This document shows positions 7,849 to 16,644 of a stretch of 64,000 bases of DNA, in pieces. The first letter of the stretch is position 1; every line of letters begins with the position of its first letter. Position numbers and translations under genes: made by a program. Source of the DNA: Cupriavidus basilensis (GTDB lineage: Bacteria; Pseudomonadota; Gammaproteobacteria; Burkholderiales; Burkholderiaceae). A model generated the notes under the pieces. That model searched no databases. It was not told the origin of the DNA and saw only the letters and a program-made list of their open reading frames with translations. The stretch covers positions 1,922,001 to 1,986,000 of the forward strand of contig NZ_CP010537.1 of NCBI RefSeq assembly GCF_000832305.1, read 5' to 3'.

Positions 7849-10800
7849 GCCAAGGTCGATTCAACCTATCGGCGCTCGCGGTGCGCGAGCGCGCCATCAC
7901 CCTGTTCCTGATCGGCCTGATCTCTGTGGCTGGGCTCGTTTCCTTCTTCAAGCTGGGCCGTGCGGAAGACCCGGCGTTTACGGTCAAGGTGATGACCATC
8001 ATCACCGCGTGGCCCGGCGCGACCGCACAGGAAATGCAGGACCAGGTGGCCGAGAAGATCGAGAAGCGCATGCAGGAACTGCGCTGGTATGACCGCACGG
8101 AAACGTACACTCGGCCGGGCCTGGCGTTCACCACGTTGTCCCTGCTTGACAGCACGCCGCCATCCGAAGTCCAGGAGGAGTTCTACCAGGCGCGCAAGAA
8201 AGTCAGCGACGAGGTGGCTAACCTTCCGCCCGGCGTGATCGGGCCGATGGTCAACGACGAATATGCGGATGTGACCTTTGCGCTGTTTGCACTCAAGGCG
8301 CAGGGCGAGCCGCAACGCGTGCTCGTGCGCGACGCGGAGACACTGCGCCAGCGGTTGCTGCACGTGCCCGGCGTGAAGAAAGTCAACATCATCGGCGAGC
8401 AGCCGGAGCGCATCTACGTCGAGTTTTCACATGATCGGCTGGCGACGCTGGGAGTGAGTCCGCAAGACGTGTTTGCGGCGCTCAACGGCCAGAATGCCCT
8501 GACGGCTGCCGGCTCGGTAGAAACGAAAGGGCCGCAGGTCTTCATCCGTCTGGACGGCGCGTTCGACCAACTGCAGAAGATTCGCGATACGCCGGTTGTC
8601 TCTCAGGGCCGCACGTTGAAGCTGTCGGACATTGCTACGGTCAAGCGCGGCTATGAAGATCCGGCCACGTTCATGGTGCGCAACGGTGGGCAGCCCGCCT
8701 TGCTGCTGGGCATCGTCATGCGCGAAGGCTGGAACGGGCTGGACCTTGGCAAGGCGCTGGACAAGGAGGTCGGCGCCATCAACGCTGATATGCCGCTCGG
8801 CATGAGCCTGACCAAGGTAACGGACCAGGCGGTCAACATCAGCGCTGCCGTCGATGAGTTCATGCTCAAGTTCTTCGCTGCGCTTGTGGTGGTCATGCTG
8901 GTGAGCTTCGTCAGCATGGGCTGGCGCGCGGGCCTGGTGGTGGCCGCGGCCGTGCCGTTGACCCTGGCCGTGGTGTTCGTGGTGATGGTCGCGACAGGCA
9001 AGAACTTCGATCGCATCACCCTCGGCTCTTTGATTCTGGCGCTAGGCCTGCTGGTGGACGACGCGATCATCGCCATCGAAATGATGGTGGTGAAGATGGA
9101 AGAGGGCTATAGCCGCGTGGCCGCTTCGGCCTATGCGTGGAGCCACACCGCCGCGCCCATGCTGTCGGGCACGCTGGTGACCGCCGTCGGCTTCATGCCC
9201 AACGGCTTTGCCCGTTCTTCCGCGGGTGAATACACCAGCAATATGTTCTGGATCGTGGGCATTGCGTTGATTGCGTCCTGGGTGGTCGCGGTGGTGTTCA
9301 CGCCTTACCTGGGCGTGAAGATGCTGCCCGACTTCAAAAAGGTCGAAGGCGGCCACGATGCGATTTACGACACCCCGCGCTACAACCGCTTCCGTGCGCT
9401 GCTCGGGTATGTGATTGCGCGCAAATGGCTGGTCGCGGGTTCGGTCGTCGGGCTCTTCGTCTTGGCCATCCTTGGCATGGCGGTGGTCAAGAAACAGTTC
9501 TTTCCGATCTCGGATCGACCCGAAGTGCTGGTCGAAGTGCAGATGCCCTATGGCACGTCGATCAACCAGACCAGCGCCGCCACGGCGAAGCTCGAAGCGT
9601 GGCTGGCCAAACAGAAGGAAGCCAGGATCGTGACGGCTTATGTTGGCCAGGGTGCGCCGCGCTTCTATTTCGCGATGGGGCCGGAACTGCCAGATCCGTC
9701 GTTCGCCAAGATCGTAGTGCGCACCGATAGCCAGGAAGAGCGCGACGCGTTGAAGCAGCGCCTGCGCCAGGCCGTTGCCGACGGTCTTGCCCCCGAGGCG
9801 CGCGTACGGGTCACCCAGCTCGTGTTCGGTCCGTATTCGCCGTTCCCGGTGGCCTACCGCGTGACCGGCCCGGATGCGCAGACGTTGCGCCGCATCGCGG
9901 CCGATGTCCGGCAAGTCATGGACGCGAGCCCGATGATGCGCACGGTCAACACCGACTGGGGGATGCGCGTGCCCACGCTGCACTTCACCTTGGAGCAGGA
10001 CCGCTTGCAGGCCGTGGGGCTGACCTCCAGCGCGGTCGCGCAACAACTGCAATTCCTGCTTAACGGCATTCCGGTGACGGCCGTGCGCGAGGACATCCGC
10101 ACCGTGCAGGTGACCGCGCGCTCGGCCGGCGACATCCGGCTGGATCCGGCCAGGATTGGCGACTTCACGCTGGCTGGCGCCAACGGGCAGCGCATCCCGC
10201 TCTCGCAGGTGGGCAAGATCGATGTGCGCATGGAGGAGCCCATCATCCGCCGGCGCGATCGCATGCCGACCATTACGGTCCGGGGCGATATTGCCGATGG
10301 ACTGCAACCGCCCGACGTATCGACAGCCATCAGCAAGCAGCTTGCGCCGATCATCGAGAAACTGCCCAGCGGATACCGCATTGAACAAGCGGGTTCGATC
10401 GAGGAATCGGGCAAGGCGACGAAGGCCATGCTGCCGCTGTTCCCGATCATGCTGGCGGTTACCCTGCTGATTCTCATCTTCCAGGTGCGGTCCATCGCGG
10501 CGATGGTCATGGTGTTCCTGACCAGCCCCCTCGGCCTGATTGGCGTGGTGCCGATGCTGATTCTGTTCGGGCAGCCGTTTGGCATCAACGCGCTGGTCGG
10601 CCTGATTGCGCTGTCGGGCATCTTGATGCGCAACACGCTGATCCTGATCGGGCAGATTCAGCACAACAAAGAGGAAGGGTTGGACCCGTTCAGGGCCGTC
10701 GTGGAAGCCACCGTCCAGCGTGCGCGGCCGGTGATTCTGACTGCGTTGGCCGCCATCCTGGCCTTTATTCCGCTCACCCATTCGGTGTTCTGGGGGGCAC

Positions 10801-10967
10801 TCGCTTACACGCTCATCGGCGGGACATTTGCCGGGACGATTTTGACCCTGGTATTCCTGCCGGCCATGTACTCCATCTGGTTCAAGATCCGGCCCGGCAA
10901 TGCGGCCAACGCCCAGCAGGATCGGCATGAGCAAGCACAGCCAGCCGGACAACTGGTGCCGGAGTAA
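7845..10967 (+). CDS. RND multidrug efflux permease (AcrB/HAE type)
   Basis: A 1040-residue inner-membrane proton antiporter of normal length. It has the first helix (FLIGLISVAGLVSFFKLGRA), two large periplasmic loops, and the proton-relay motif GLLVDDAIIAIEMMVVKMEE around residues 400-415 with its paired Asp residues. The second half repeats the fold (IGVVPMLILFGQPFGINALV, then LSGILMRNTLILIGQI). The hydrophobic-amphiphilic efflux type fits better than heavy-metal CzcA, whose helix-4 signature is absent. It starts with GTG inside the adaptor stop codon. Substrates are unknown. Confidence 0.93.
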   Translation: MSQGRFNLSALAVRERAITLFLIGLISVAGLVSFFKLGRAEDPAFTVKVMTIITAWPGATAQEMQDQVAEKIEKRMQELRWYDRTETYTRPGLAFTTLSLLDSTPPSEVQEEFYQARKKVSDEVANLPPGVIGPMVNDEYADVTFALFALKAQGEPQRVLVRDAETLRQRLLHVPGVKKVNIIGEQPERIYVEFSHDRLATLGVSPQDVFAALNGQNALTAAGSVETKGPQVFIRLDGAFDQLQKIRDTPVVSQGRTLKLSDIATVKRGYEDPATFMVRNGGQPALLLGIVMREGWNGLDLGKALDKEVGAINADMPLGMSLTKVTDQAVNISAAVDEFMLKFFAALVVVMLVSFVSMGWRAGLVVAAAVPLTLAVVFVVMVATGKNFDRITLGSLILALGLLVDDAIIAIEMMVVKMEEGYSRVAASAYAWSHTAAPMLSGTLVTAVGFMPNGFARSSAGEYTSNMFWIVGIALIASWVVAVVFTPYLGVKMLPDFKKVEGGHDAIYDTPRYNRFRALLGYVIARKWLVAGSVVGLFVLAILGMAVVKKQFFPISDRPEVLVEVQMPYGTSINQTSAATAKLEAWLAKQKEARIVTAYVGQGAPRFYFAMGPELPDPSFAKIVVRTDSQEERDALKQRLRQAVADGLAPEARVRVTQLVFGPYSPFPVAYRVTGPDAQTLRRIAADVRQVMDASPMMRTVNTDWGMRVPTLHFTLEQDRLQAVGLTSSAVAQQLQFLLNGIPVTAVREDIRTVQVTARSAGDIRLDPARIGDFTLAGANGQRIPLSQVGKIDVRMEEPIIRRRDRMPTITVRGDIADGLQPPDVSTAISKQLAPIIEKLPSGYRIEQAGSIEESGKATKAMLPLFPIMLAVTLLILIFQVRSIAAMVMVFLTSPLGLIGVVPMLILFGQPFGINALVGLIALSGILMRNTLILIGQIQHNKEEGLDPFRAVVEATVQRARPVILTALAAILAFIPLTHSVFWGALAYTLIGGTFAGTILTLVFLPAMYSIWFKIRPGNAANAQQDRHEQAQPAGQLVPE

Positions 10968-10978
10968 TGCCGACTGGC

Positions 10979-11014
10979 AAGGGCATGCGCTCGCCGCATT
11001 GCCCTTGATTTTAG
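10979..11014 (+). terminator. Rho-independent terminator of the efflux operon
   Basis: An 11-bp stem (AAGGGCATGCG with CGCATTGCCCTT, one bulged T) and a CTCGC loop, followed by GATTTTA, starting 12 nt after the permease stop. Confidence 0.8.
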
Positions 11015-11051
11015 ACCACTTGCATTAAAGCGTCTTCTAGACGAGACGGGA

Positions 11052-11078
11052 CATTGGGTGCGTGGCCTCCGCCCAATG
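11052..11078. repeat. Inverted repeat upstream of the porin
   Basis: CATTGGG and CCCAATG separated by 13 nt, about 50 nt before the porin start. It could be an mRNA leader hairpin or an operator; nothing decides between them. Confidence 0.4.
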
Positions 11079-11126
11079 CGGGCTGCTGTGCGAGAGGCCG
11101 TATAAATCATGGTGGGGAGACAAATA

Positions 11127-12287
11127 ATGAAAGTAAATCCAATTATTCTGGGTGCTTTGAGCCTTTTTTCTGGCACGACCTGGGCTCAGTCGAGCGTCGT
11201 TCTGTATGGCGTTGCCGACATGAGCCTGGAATATGCAAGTCGCGTCGGGACGGTGCCATTGGCCAGCAATGGGTTCAATAGCGGAGCCGGAAAAAGCGTC
11301 TATCGCATGGATTCTGGTGGTCTGTCCGGATCGCGCTGGGGGATTCGCGGCACAGAGGATATTGGTGGCGGCCTGCAGTCCGTTTTTGTCCTGGAAAGCG
11401 GCGTGAGTATGGATAATGGTAATCAGATGCAAGGCCGACTTTTTGGACGCCAGGCGTTTGTTGGATTGCAAAGCAGCTCACTCGGGAAATTCACATTCGG
11501 CCGCCAATACACATCGCTGTTCGATTCCATTGCGAATTTTTCACCAACGATCTACGCGACGCAGTACTCCCCAACGGTACTGCTTCTTGGCGCGGCCTAT
11601 CGAGAAGACAACACGGCGAAGTATAGCGGTGTCTTTGGCCCCTTCGTTGTCGGCGCCCATTGGTCGTTTGGGACAGGTCTTGCGTTACCCGCCACCGCAG
11701 CAAGTACAAGCCCGCTCACAGGAACTGGGGAGGTTCCGGGGCAGTTTCGCCGAGATTCGGCATATGGCGTTGGCGTGAATTACTTTGCCGGCGGTCTTGG
11801 CGCCGCGCTGGCTTTTGATGAATTCAACCCCAGCATGGTGAACGGGACGGGAGGTTTCAAAAAACTCGCGATTGCAGGAAGCTATGCTGCGGGGCCCGCA
11901 AAGCTCATGGCAGGATACCGTTGGGGAAAGAATAATGATGGAGCCGGTAATGAAATCCTGCGAGACGATTTCTATTGGATCGGTGCAAACTACAAGATGA
12001 CCGGAAATGTGGATCTCACTTTTGAGTATGCGTACGACAAGATCCATCGCATAGTGAGCGAATCAAAATTGGGCAATCCATGGCAAGTAACGGTAATCGC
12101 GAACTATTCATTTTCAAAACGTACGAGCGCCTACGTCGCAACTTCTTTCGCAAAGAACGCGGGGCTCAATCTTGACAATGCCGCCATAAATTACGCCAAC
12201 AGTCTGGGGACGGGGAATAGCTACGCTCTCGGTGCAGGCGAAACGTCCATGGTCGGGGTGGGGCTTGGAATCCGTCACACGTTTTGA
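11127..12287 (+). CDS. Gram-negative general porin
   Basis: A 386-residue trimeric-type porin. The signal peptide MKVNPIILGALSLFSGTTWA ends before QSSVVLYGVADMSLEY, the standard start of Burkholderiales porins. SGSRWGIRGTEDIGGGLQ matches the conserved second strand region, and the protein ends ...GIRHTF with the C-terminal Phe needed for outer-membrane assembly. The second Met is the start: GGGGAGA lies 6 nt before it. Base composition looks lower in GC than its neighbours. A 12-nt tandem duplication spans the stop codon. Confidence 0.93.
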   Translation: MKVNPIILGALSLFSGTTWAQSSVVLYGVADMSLEYASRVGTVPLASNGFNSGAGKSVYRMDSGGLSGSRWGIRGTEDIGGGLQSVFVLESGVSMDNGNQMQGRLFGRQAFVGLQSSSLGKFTFGRQYTSLFDSIANFSPTIYATQYSPTVLLLGAAYREDNTAKYSGVFGPFVVGAHWSFGTGLALPATAASTSPLTGTGEVPGQFRRDSAYGVGVNYFAGGLGAALAFDEFNPSMVNGTGGFKKLAIAGSYAAGPAKLMAGYRWGKNNDGAGNEILRDDFYWIGANYKMTGNVDLTFEYAYDKIHRIVSESKLGNPWQVTVIANYSFSKRTSAYVATSFAKNAGLNLDNAAINYANSLGTGNSYALGAGETSMVGVGLGIRHTF

Positions 12288-12358
12288 GTGACGTTTTGAG
12301 ATACCCTGCAAGAATTCTCGGCGTTTTAGTCAGATGGTGTTTACACCAAGGAGAGAAA

Positions 12359-12673
12359 ATGATTACCAAATCGGTCATTTTTAGTGGGCTTACCGTCGCG
12401 GTGCTGGCGGCTTCGAGCTTCACCACCGTAGCGCTCGCTGGAAGCAAGGGCGCAAAGGCACGCCCTTGGGTGGACGTTGTGCTCCATGTCAAGCTGGACG
12501 CCAAAGGCAGTGCGGCGAAGTTGGGGCCCTTCGATCCGTTCAGCGACGGCACGCGAACTGGCGCGCCCGATCCACATGTGGACATGGCAAAGCGCAAGGT
12601 GCTCGACACGTTCGGTGCTGGCTTCGACATGCGATCGACCGGCCGCGATTCGCCAAGTAACGGCTTGACCTGA
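12359..12673 (+). CDS. Small secreted protein of unknown function
   Basis: A 104-residue precursor with a Sec signal peptide (about residues 1-30, ending TTVALA-G). The mature part is short, with Lys, Asp, Gly and Pro but no cysteines. It includes PFDPFSDGTRTGAPDPHVDM. AAGGAGAG stands 4 nt before the ATG, a strong site. It lies 72 nt after the porin, and a terminator follows, so the two may form a unit. I do not recognise the family. Confidence 0.65.
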   Translation: MITKSVIFSGLTVAVLAASSFTTVALAGSKGAKARPWVDVVLHVKLDAKGSAAKLGPFDPFSDGTRTGAPDPHVDMAKRKVLDTFGAGFDMRSTGRDSPSNGLT

Positions 12674-12725
12674 ATCCGATGCTTTCGATGCTGGACGCTG
12701 CGTAAGCAGTGGCAAATTTCTGTAC

Positions 12726-12783
12726 CCGCCTGCCCTTGTCTACCTCCGTGGTTCTCTTGACCTTGGGGCAGGCGGTCTTTTTT
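12726..12783 (+). terminator. Rho-independent terminator after the small secreted protein
   Basis: Perfect 10-bp stem CCGCCTGCCC / GGGCAGGCGG with a 30-nt loop, followed directly by TCTTTTTT. The roughly 190 bases between here and the integrase stop hold no gene that I can support. Confidence 0.8.
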
Positions 12784-12972
12784 CTTGTCCGATTGCTTTC
12801 CGAGCCATGTCCGACACGGGCACTTCCGCGACGCCGGGGTGCGACCATCATGCTGCTACGGTTACGTGGGCTTCGTGACAGGCGATCGCTTCCTCACAAA
12901 TATCAGACGACGCGCGCCATCACGATTCCGCGAGGAATTGCCTCGTTCAAGGCGTCACCCACGGACTTTCGT

Positions 12973-14169
12973 TTAGCGCGCTGTCAATGATTGGGACACC
13001 CCGGGCGGGGGCGGCTCGGCATCCTCGTCCGGCACGCCGATCAGGTCAGCCGCCACCGAGCGCCGCGCATCCGCCGCCCGGAAATACCGCACCAGTGTCG
13101 CTACGCTGGTGTGCCCCGTCATGGCCATGGCCTCGGCCATCGGCACCTGGCGCGACGCTGCCTCGGTCACGAAACCCGAGCGCAGCGAATGCGCCGAGAA
13201 ATCTCCCTCCAGCCCGGCCGCCTCGCAACGCTGCCTGACGATCTTGCGCACGGCGGCGTCGGACAGCGCTTGGCCCACATGCCCGCCACGGCGTACGCGC
13301 CGGAAGATCGCGCCATCGCCAATCCCCGCTGCTTTCAGCCAGGCCTCCAGCGCCGTGCCCGCCGCGCCGATCACCGGCTTGGCGTTGTCCGGCAGGTCGG
13401 CCCCGGCCTGGTTGGTCTTGGACCAGCCCAGTTGATAGACAAACTCGCCCGGCGCGAGGCGCCGCAGGTTAGCCAGGGTGGCCCCCGCCACCTCGGAGCG
13501 CCGCCGGCCACCGCTGGACCAGGCGAACAGCAGCAGCGCACGGTCGCGCAGGCCGATCAGCGAATCGTCACAGGTTTCCAGCAGCCGGGATAACGGCTCA
13601 CGCGTCAGCGCCGCCTTGCGCGCCGGGCGCTCGCCGCGCTTGGCGTAGGCCCGGCGCGTGCGCGCCACCAGTTCACGCACGGCCGGGTCGGCACAGGGGT
13701 TATCCAGGTTTTCCAGCCGATGCGCCTTGGCAATAACGGCCAGCCGGTGCATCAGCGTGGCTAACGCCGGCGGGCCTGTACGCGCCTTGAGGCCACGGGC
13801 GACCAGTGCCGCGTCGATGGCCGGCGGCAATTCGCTGACCGGGCCCTGGGGCGTGGTCCGCGTGGCGTGGTCTACGACGAACTGGATGATGACCGCCGGC
13901 TGCAAGGGAAGGGCGATCGGCTGGCCGTAGCGCAGCGCGAACCAACCAGCCCAATACCGTAAGGCGGAGCGATAGCTGGCCACCGTGTTGGCGGATTCGC
14001 CCTCGCGGTACAGCGCTTCGGCGGCCTGGCGGCCCAGCGGGTCGAGTTCGGACGGGCGGAGCGGCGCGGGAAAATCGGCATGAACGGGCTTCAGGCTGAG
14101 GGAATCGGGGCGATTTGGCAGGTTTTCGGCCTTGTCACCGAGGAATAGGGGTGGTTCTTGAGAAATCAT
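12973..14169 (-). CDS. Tyrosine site-specific recombinase/integrase
   Basis: A 398-residue phage-integrase-type recombinase. The N-terminal SAM-like core-binding domain contains ANTVASYRSALRYWAGWFAL. The catalytic domain shows the first Arg in SSGGRRRSEVAG, then H327-x-x-R330 (HSLR), H353 (TGHTS) and the nucleophile Tyr362 (LVRYFR), so all catalytic residues are present. The C-terminal tail is Pro/Asp-rich. It is divergent from a KfrA-like gene with a strong palindrome between them. Such pairs are common on Cupriavidus secondary replicons; a role in dimer resolution or integration is inferred. No att site was found. Confidence 0.9.
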   Translation of the reverse strand: MISQEPPLFLGDKAENLPNRPDSLSLKPVHADFPAPLRPSELDPLGRQAAEALYREGESANTVASYRSALRYWAGWFALRYGQPIALPLQPAVIIQFVVDHATRTTPQGPVSELPPAIDAALVARGLKARTGPPALATLMHRLAVIAKAHRLENLDNPCADPAVRELVARTRRAYAKRGERPARKAALTREPLSRLLETCDDSLIGLRDRALLLFAWSSGGRRRSEVAGATLANLRRLAPGEFVYQLGWSKTNQAGADLPDNAKPVIGAAGTALEAWLKAAGIGDGAIFRRVRRGGHVGQALSDAAVRKIVRQRCEAAGLEGDFSAHSLRSGFVTEAASRQVPMAEAMAMTGHTSVATLVRYFRAADARRSVAADLIGVPDEDAEPPPPGVSQSLTAR

Positions 14170-14211
14170 AATAAATATGATGTATGCTGTATTAAATTAT
14201 ACACCAGTATC

Positions 14212-14250
14212 AGATAAGGCACGATAACTATTCATTATCGTGCCTTATCT
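14212..14250. promoter_or_regulatory. 16-bp perfect palindrome between integrase and kfrA-like gene
   Basis: AGATAAGGCACGATAA and its exact complement flank a 7-nt spacer (CTATTCA). It is set in unusually AT-rich DNA that also carries promoter-like TATAAT-type stretches. Position and symmetry suggest an operator bound by the KfrA-like protein; KfrA of IncP plasmids is known to bind its own promoter. A recombination core for the integrase is the alternative. Confidence 0.65.
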
Positions 14251-14291
14251 TCGGGGCGAGATCCAACGTCGCCAAAAAACCTGCCCGGACC

Positions 14292-15260
14292 ATGCAAAAC
14301 GCCAATCTGCCCGCCACGCGCTCCCGCTCCATCACCCAGCAAGATGTCTGGCAAGCCGCCGATGCCTTGCTGCTGGCCGGCCAGCGCCCGACTATCGAAC
14401 GGATCCGGCTGCATCTTGGGCGCGGCTCGCCAAACACCGTCAGCCCGCACCTGGACGCCTGGTTTGCCGGGCTGGGCGCGCGTTTGCAGGACCCGCAGGC
14501 GTTTGCGGCGCCAGCGAGCCTGCCCGAGCCGGTGAACCAGGCTGCACGCTATTTGTGGGATGCGGCGCAAGCCGAGGCCCGGGCCACCGTGTCGGCGAGC
14601 TATGCCGCCAGGGAATCGGAACTGGCGCTGGCGAGGGCAGCGGTCGAGGCGGAGCAGGCCGCGCTGGCGCAGGAACGCGCCATCCTGATGGCGAAGCTGG
14701 ACGCTGCCGACAACGCCCTTGCCGAACTGGCGCGCGCCCGGGATGAAGCCAGCGAACGCGCTGCCCGTGCCGAGGCGCAACTGGTGGCGCAGCAGGCCGA
14801 GAACGACGCCGTGCGCGCCGCGCTGGGACGCGCGCAGGAAGAGAAGGACGCGTTGCTGCGCGATACCGCCAGCCAGCGCGCCGCTTGGGACAAGGAGCGC
14901 GAAACCATGGCGGATCGCTTTGGCGCCAATGAGCGGCGCATGGCGCTGGAACTGGACGGCGCGCGGGTGGCGCTGCGCGAAGGGCAGCGCCAGATGGACA
15001 ACGAGCGCAAGGCGGCCCAGCAAAAGCTGGCGGACGCGGCACAAGCCGCGGGGCGGCAAGCCGAGGAACTGGCAAAGGTGGGGAATGCCGTGGCTGTGCT
15101 GGATGAGCGGGTCCGGCAGCAGGATGGCTTGCTGGCCGAGTACCGGCAGCAATTGGAAAACCGAGGGGAGCCGGACGCGGATATCGCGCGGGCAGCACGC
15201 CCGCCGATACGAAAGGCTCGCCCGATCAGGCCCGCCCGGCCACCGAGGTTCAAGGTGTAA
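14292..15260 (+). CDS. KfrA-like DNA-binding coiled-coil protein
   Basis: A 322-residue protein. Residues of about 15-130 form the KfrA N-terminal DNA-binding domain (QDVWQAADALLLAGQRPTIE, then RIRLHLGRGSPNTVSPHLD). From about residue 95 to 290 it is an Ala/Glu/Gln/Arg-rich coiled coil. The last 20 residues are basic and Pro-rich (RKARPIRPARPPRFKV). KfrA proteins are plasmid-encoded autorepressors that form a scaffold helping partition. Here it probably represses its own promoter and perhaps the divergent integrase. Confidence 0.85.
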   Translation: MQNANLPATRSRSITQQDVWQAADALLLAGQRPTIERIRLHLGRGSPNTVSPHLDAWFAGLGARLQDPQAFAAPASLPEPVNQAARYLWDAAQAEARATVSASYAARESELALARAAVEAEQAALAQERAILMAKLDAADNALAELARARDEASERAARAEAQLVAQQAENDAVRAALGRAQEEKDALLRDTASQRAAWDKERETMADRFGANERRMALELDGARVALREGQRQMDNERKAAQQKLADAAQAAGRQAEELAKVGNAVAVLDERVRQQDGLLAEYRQQLENRGEPDADIARAARPPIRKARPIRPARPPRFKV

Positions 15261-15426
15261 TGGGAGGCGCAGGCGCTTCAGAAAACGGACAATATTGCGC
15301 GCGAAGCTTTCGGGAACCCGGCCAGAAGCTTGTCACCGGGTAGCAAAGGCCTGATCCATCGGGCGTGCCCGCTTGACCTCGTCGCTTTGCAGGCAGATCG
15401 AGATGGTAACCGTCCATCCGAAAACT

Positions 15427-15456
15427 GAAGGAGAATACGTGGAATCGTCGCTCTGA
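15427..15456 (+). promoter_or_regulatory. Strong ribosome-binding site with a five-codon in-frame leader before arsR
   Basis: GAAGGAGA is followed by GTG and four sense codons (GAA TCG TCG CTC), then TGA, which directly abuts the ATG of the arsR-like gene. The GTG is in the same frame as arsR. The ATG itself has no ribosome-binding site, so either arsR is translated by coupling to this mini-ORF or the original start was GTG and the TGA is a nonsense mutation. Confidence 0.55.
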
Positions 15457-15834
15457 ATGCAACAAGCAATGAACAGTGCTTCCGCCGTAAAGGCCCTGGC
15501 CGCGCTCGCGCAACAATCTCGCCTGGCGATCTTCCGCCTGCTGGTCCAAACTGGCCCAGCCGGCGTGCATGCCGGGCGGATTGGCGAGGCGTTGGGCCTG
15601 CCCCCGGCAACCCTGTCCTTTCATCTCAAGGAATTGGCCAATGCCGGCCTGGTCGCGAGCAGGCAGGAAGGCCGGAACGTCATCTACCAGGCCCGGTACC
15701 AGCAGATGAACGAGCTGCTAGGCTTCCTGATGGAACACTGCTGTGAAGGGGATCCGAAGGGCTGCGACGTTCCCTCCTTTGCGTGCCAGCCCAAGCGCCC
15801 AGCACGAACAAAGGCCACAGCCAAGTCAGATTGA
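15457..15834 (+). CDS. arsR: ArsR-family arsenic-responsive repressor (copy 2)
   Basis: A 125-residue winged-helix regulator. The HTH lies in AGRIGEALGLPPATLSFHLK and is followed by the wing EGRNVIYQARY. After the dimer helix comes a Cys-rich end (EHCCEGDPKGC and ACQ) that could bind As(III), similar to the C-terminal thiol sites of ArsR proteins from other bacteria. It closely resembles the other ArsR in this island (ATLSFHLKEL, NELLGFL). It converges with the aquaglyceroporin gene. The start is uncertain; see the leader just upstream. Confidence 0.85.
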   Translation: MQQAMNSASAVKALAALAQQSRLAIFRLLVQTGPAGVHAGRIGEALGLPPATLSFHLKELANAGLVASRQEGRNVIYQARYQQMNELLGFLMEHCCEGDPKGCDVPSFACQPKRPARTKATAKSD

Positions 15835-15913
15835 ATTGCGGGCCGAAGAGCGCGGACCTTCGAGCGCGCTCCGATGGATCTGACCGGCAGGTGCCACGCA
15901 ACGACGGCATTCC

Positions 15914-16639
15914 TCAGATGTGCCCACCCGTTGCGGGCGAGTCTTCCTGTTGGCCTGACGCCTCGATCACGTTTGGGTGACCCTGTTCCTGCACGCGTGG
16001 CAGCAATGCGGTATGCAGCAGCAGCCCGATACAGGCGCCGAGCAGCTCGGCGAGCACGAATCCCGGCACGCTTGCCGGCGCAATACCGGCGAAGCTATTG
16101 CTGAACATCCGCCCGAAGGCAGCAGCGGGATTAGCGAAGGAGGTGGAGGCGGTAAACCAGTAAGCCGCACCGATGTAGCTTGCCACCATTGCCGGGGCGC
16201 GTCCGTCAGGGGCGCGGAGGATGACCAGTATCAGGCCGGCCGTCGCCACGGCTTCCGCGATCCATTGGCCTGGCCCGCTGCGCATCTTGGCCGATAGCTG
16301 CAGGATGCTCACATCGAACATCGCGTGTGCCAGCCAGGCACCCAGCACCGCACCGGCCAACTGCGCGACGATGTAGGGGGCCAGGGCGTATCGAGGCAGT
16401 TCGCCCTTCACCGCCATCACCATGCTCACGGCCGGATTGAAATGCGCGCCGCTGATCGGGCCGAATACCTCGATGAGCACGTACAGGCCGCCTACCGTAG
16501 CTAGCGTGTTGGCCAGCAGGGCAACGGCAACATTGCCGCCGGCCAGGCGCTCGGCCATGATGCCCGAACCGATCACCACGGCAAGCAGTAGCGCGGTACC
16601 GATCACTTCCCCTGCAATCTGGCGTGGCAGACCGATCAT
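15914..16639 (-). CDS. aqpS: Aquaglyceroporin of the arsenic operon (AqpS-like)
   Basis: A 241-residue MIP-family channel with six hydrophobic segments and both NPA boxes, HFNPAVS near residue 67 and FANPAAAFGRM near residue 172. In AqpS-type operons such a channel replaces ArsB: As(V) is reduced by ArsC and As(III) leaves by downhill flow. Its place 5 nt after arsC on the same strand, with no ArsB or Acr3 gene nearby, fits this scheme. The His-rich helices of ArsP permeases are not present. Confidence 0.88.
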   Translation of the reverse strand: MIGLPRQIAGEVIGTALLLAVVIGSGIMAERLAGGNVAVALLANTLATVGGLYVLIEVFGPISGAHFNPAVSMVMAVKGELPRYALAPYIVAQLAGAVLGAWLAHAMFDVSILQLSAKMRSGPGQWIAEAVATAGLILVILRAPDGRAPAMVASYIGAAYWFTASTSFANPAAAFGRMFSNSFAGIAPASVPGFVLAELLGACIGLLLHTALLPRVQEQGHPNVIEASGQQEDSPATGGHI

Positions 16640-16644
16640 GGCGG

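Noticed and set aside
12784..12972. Short plus-strand frames between the terminator and the integrase
   Set aside because: No ribosome-binding site, no recognisable domain and atypical amino acid content; they look like chance frames.
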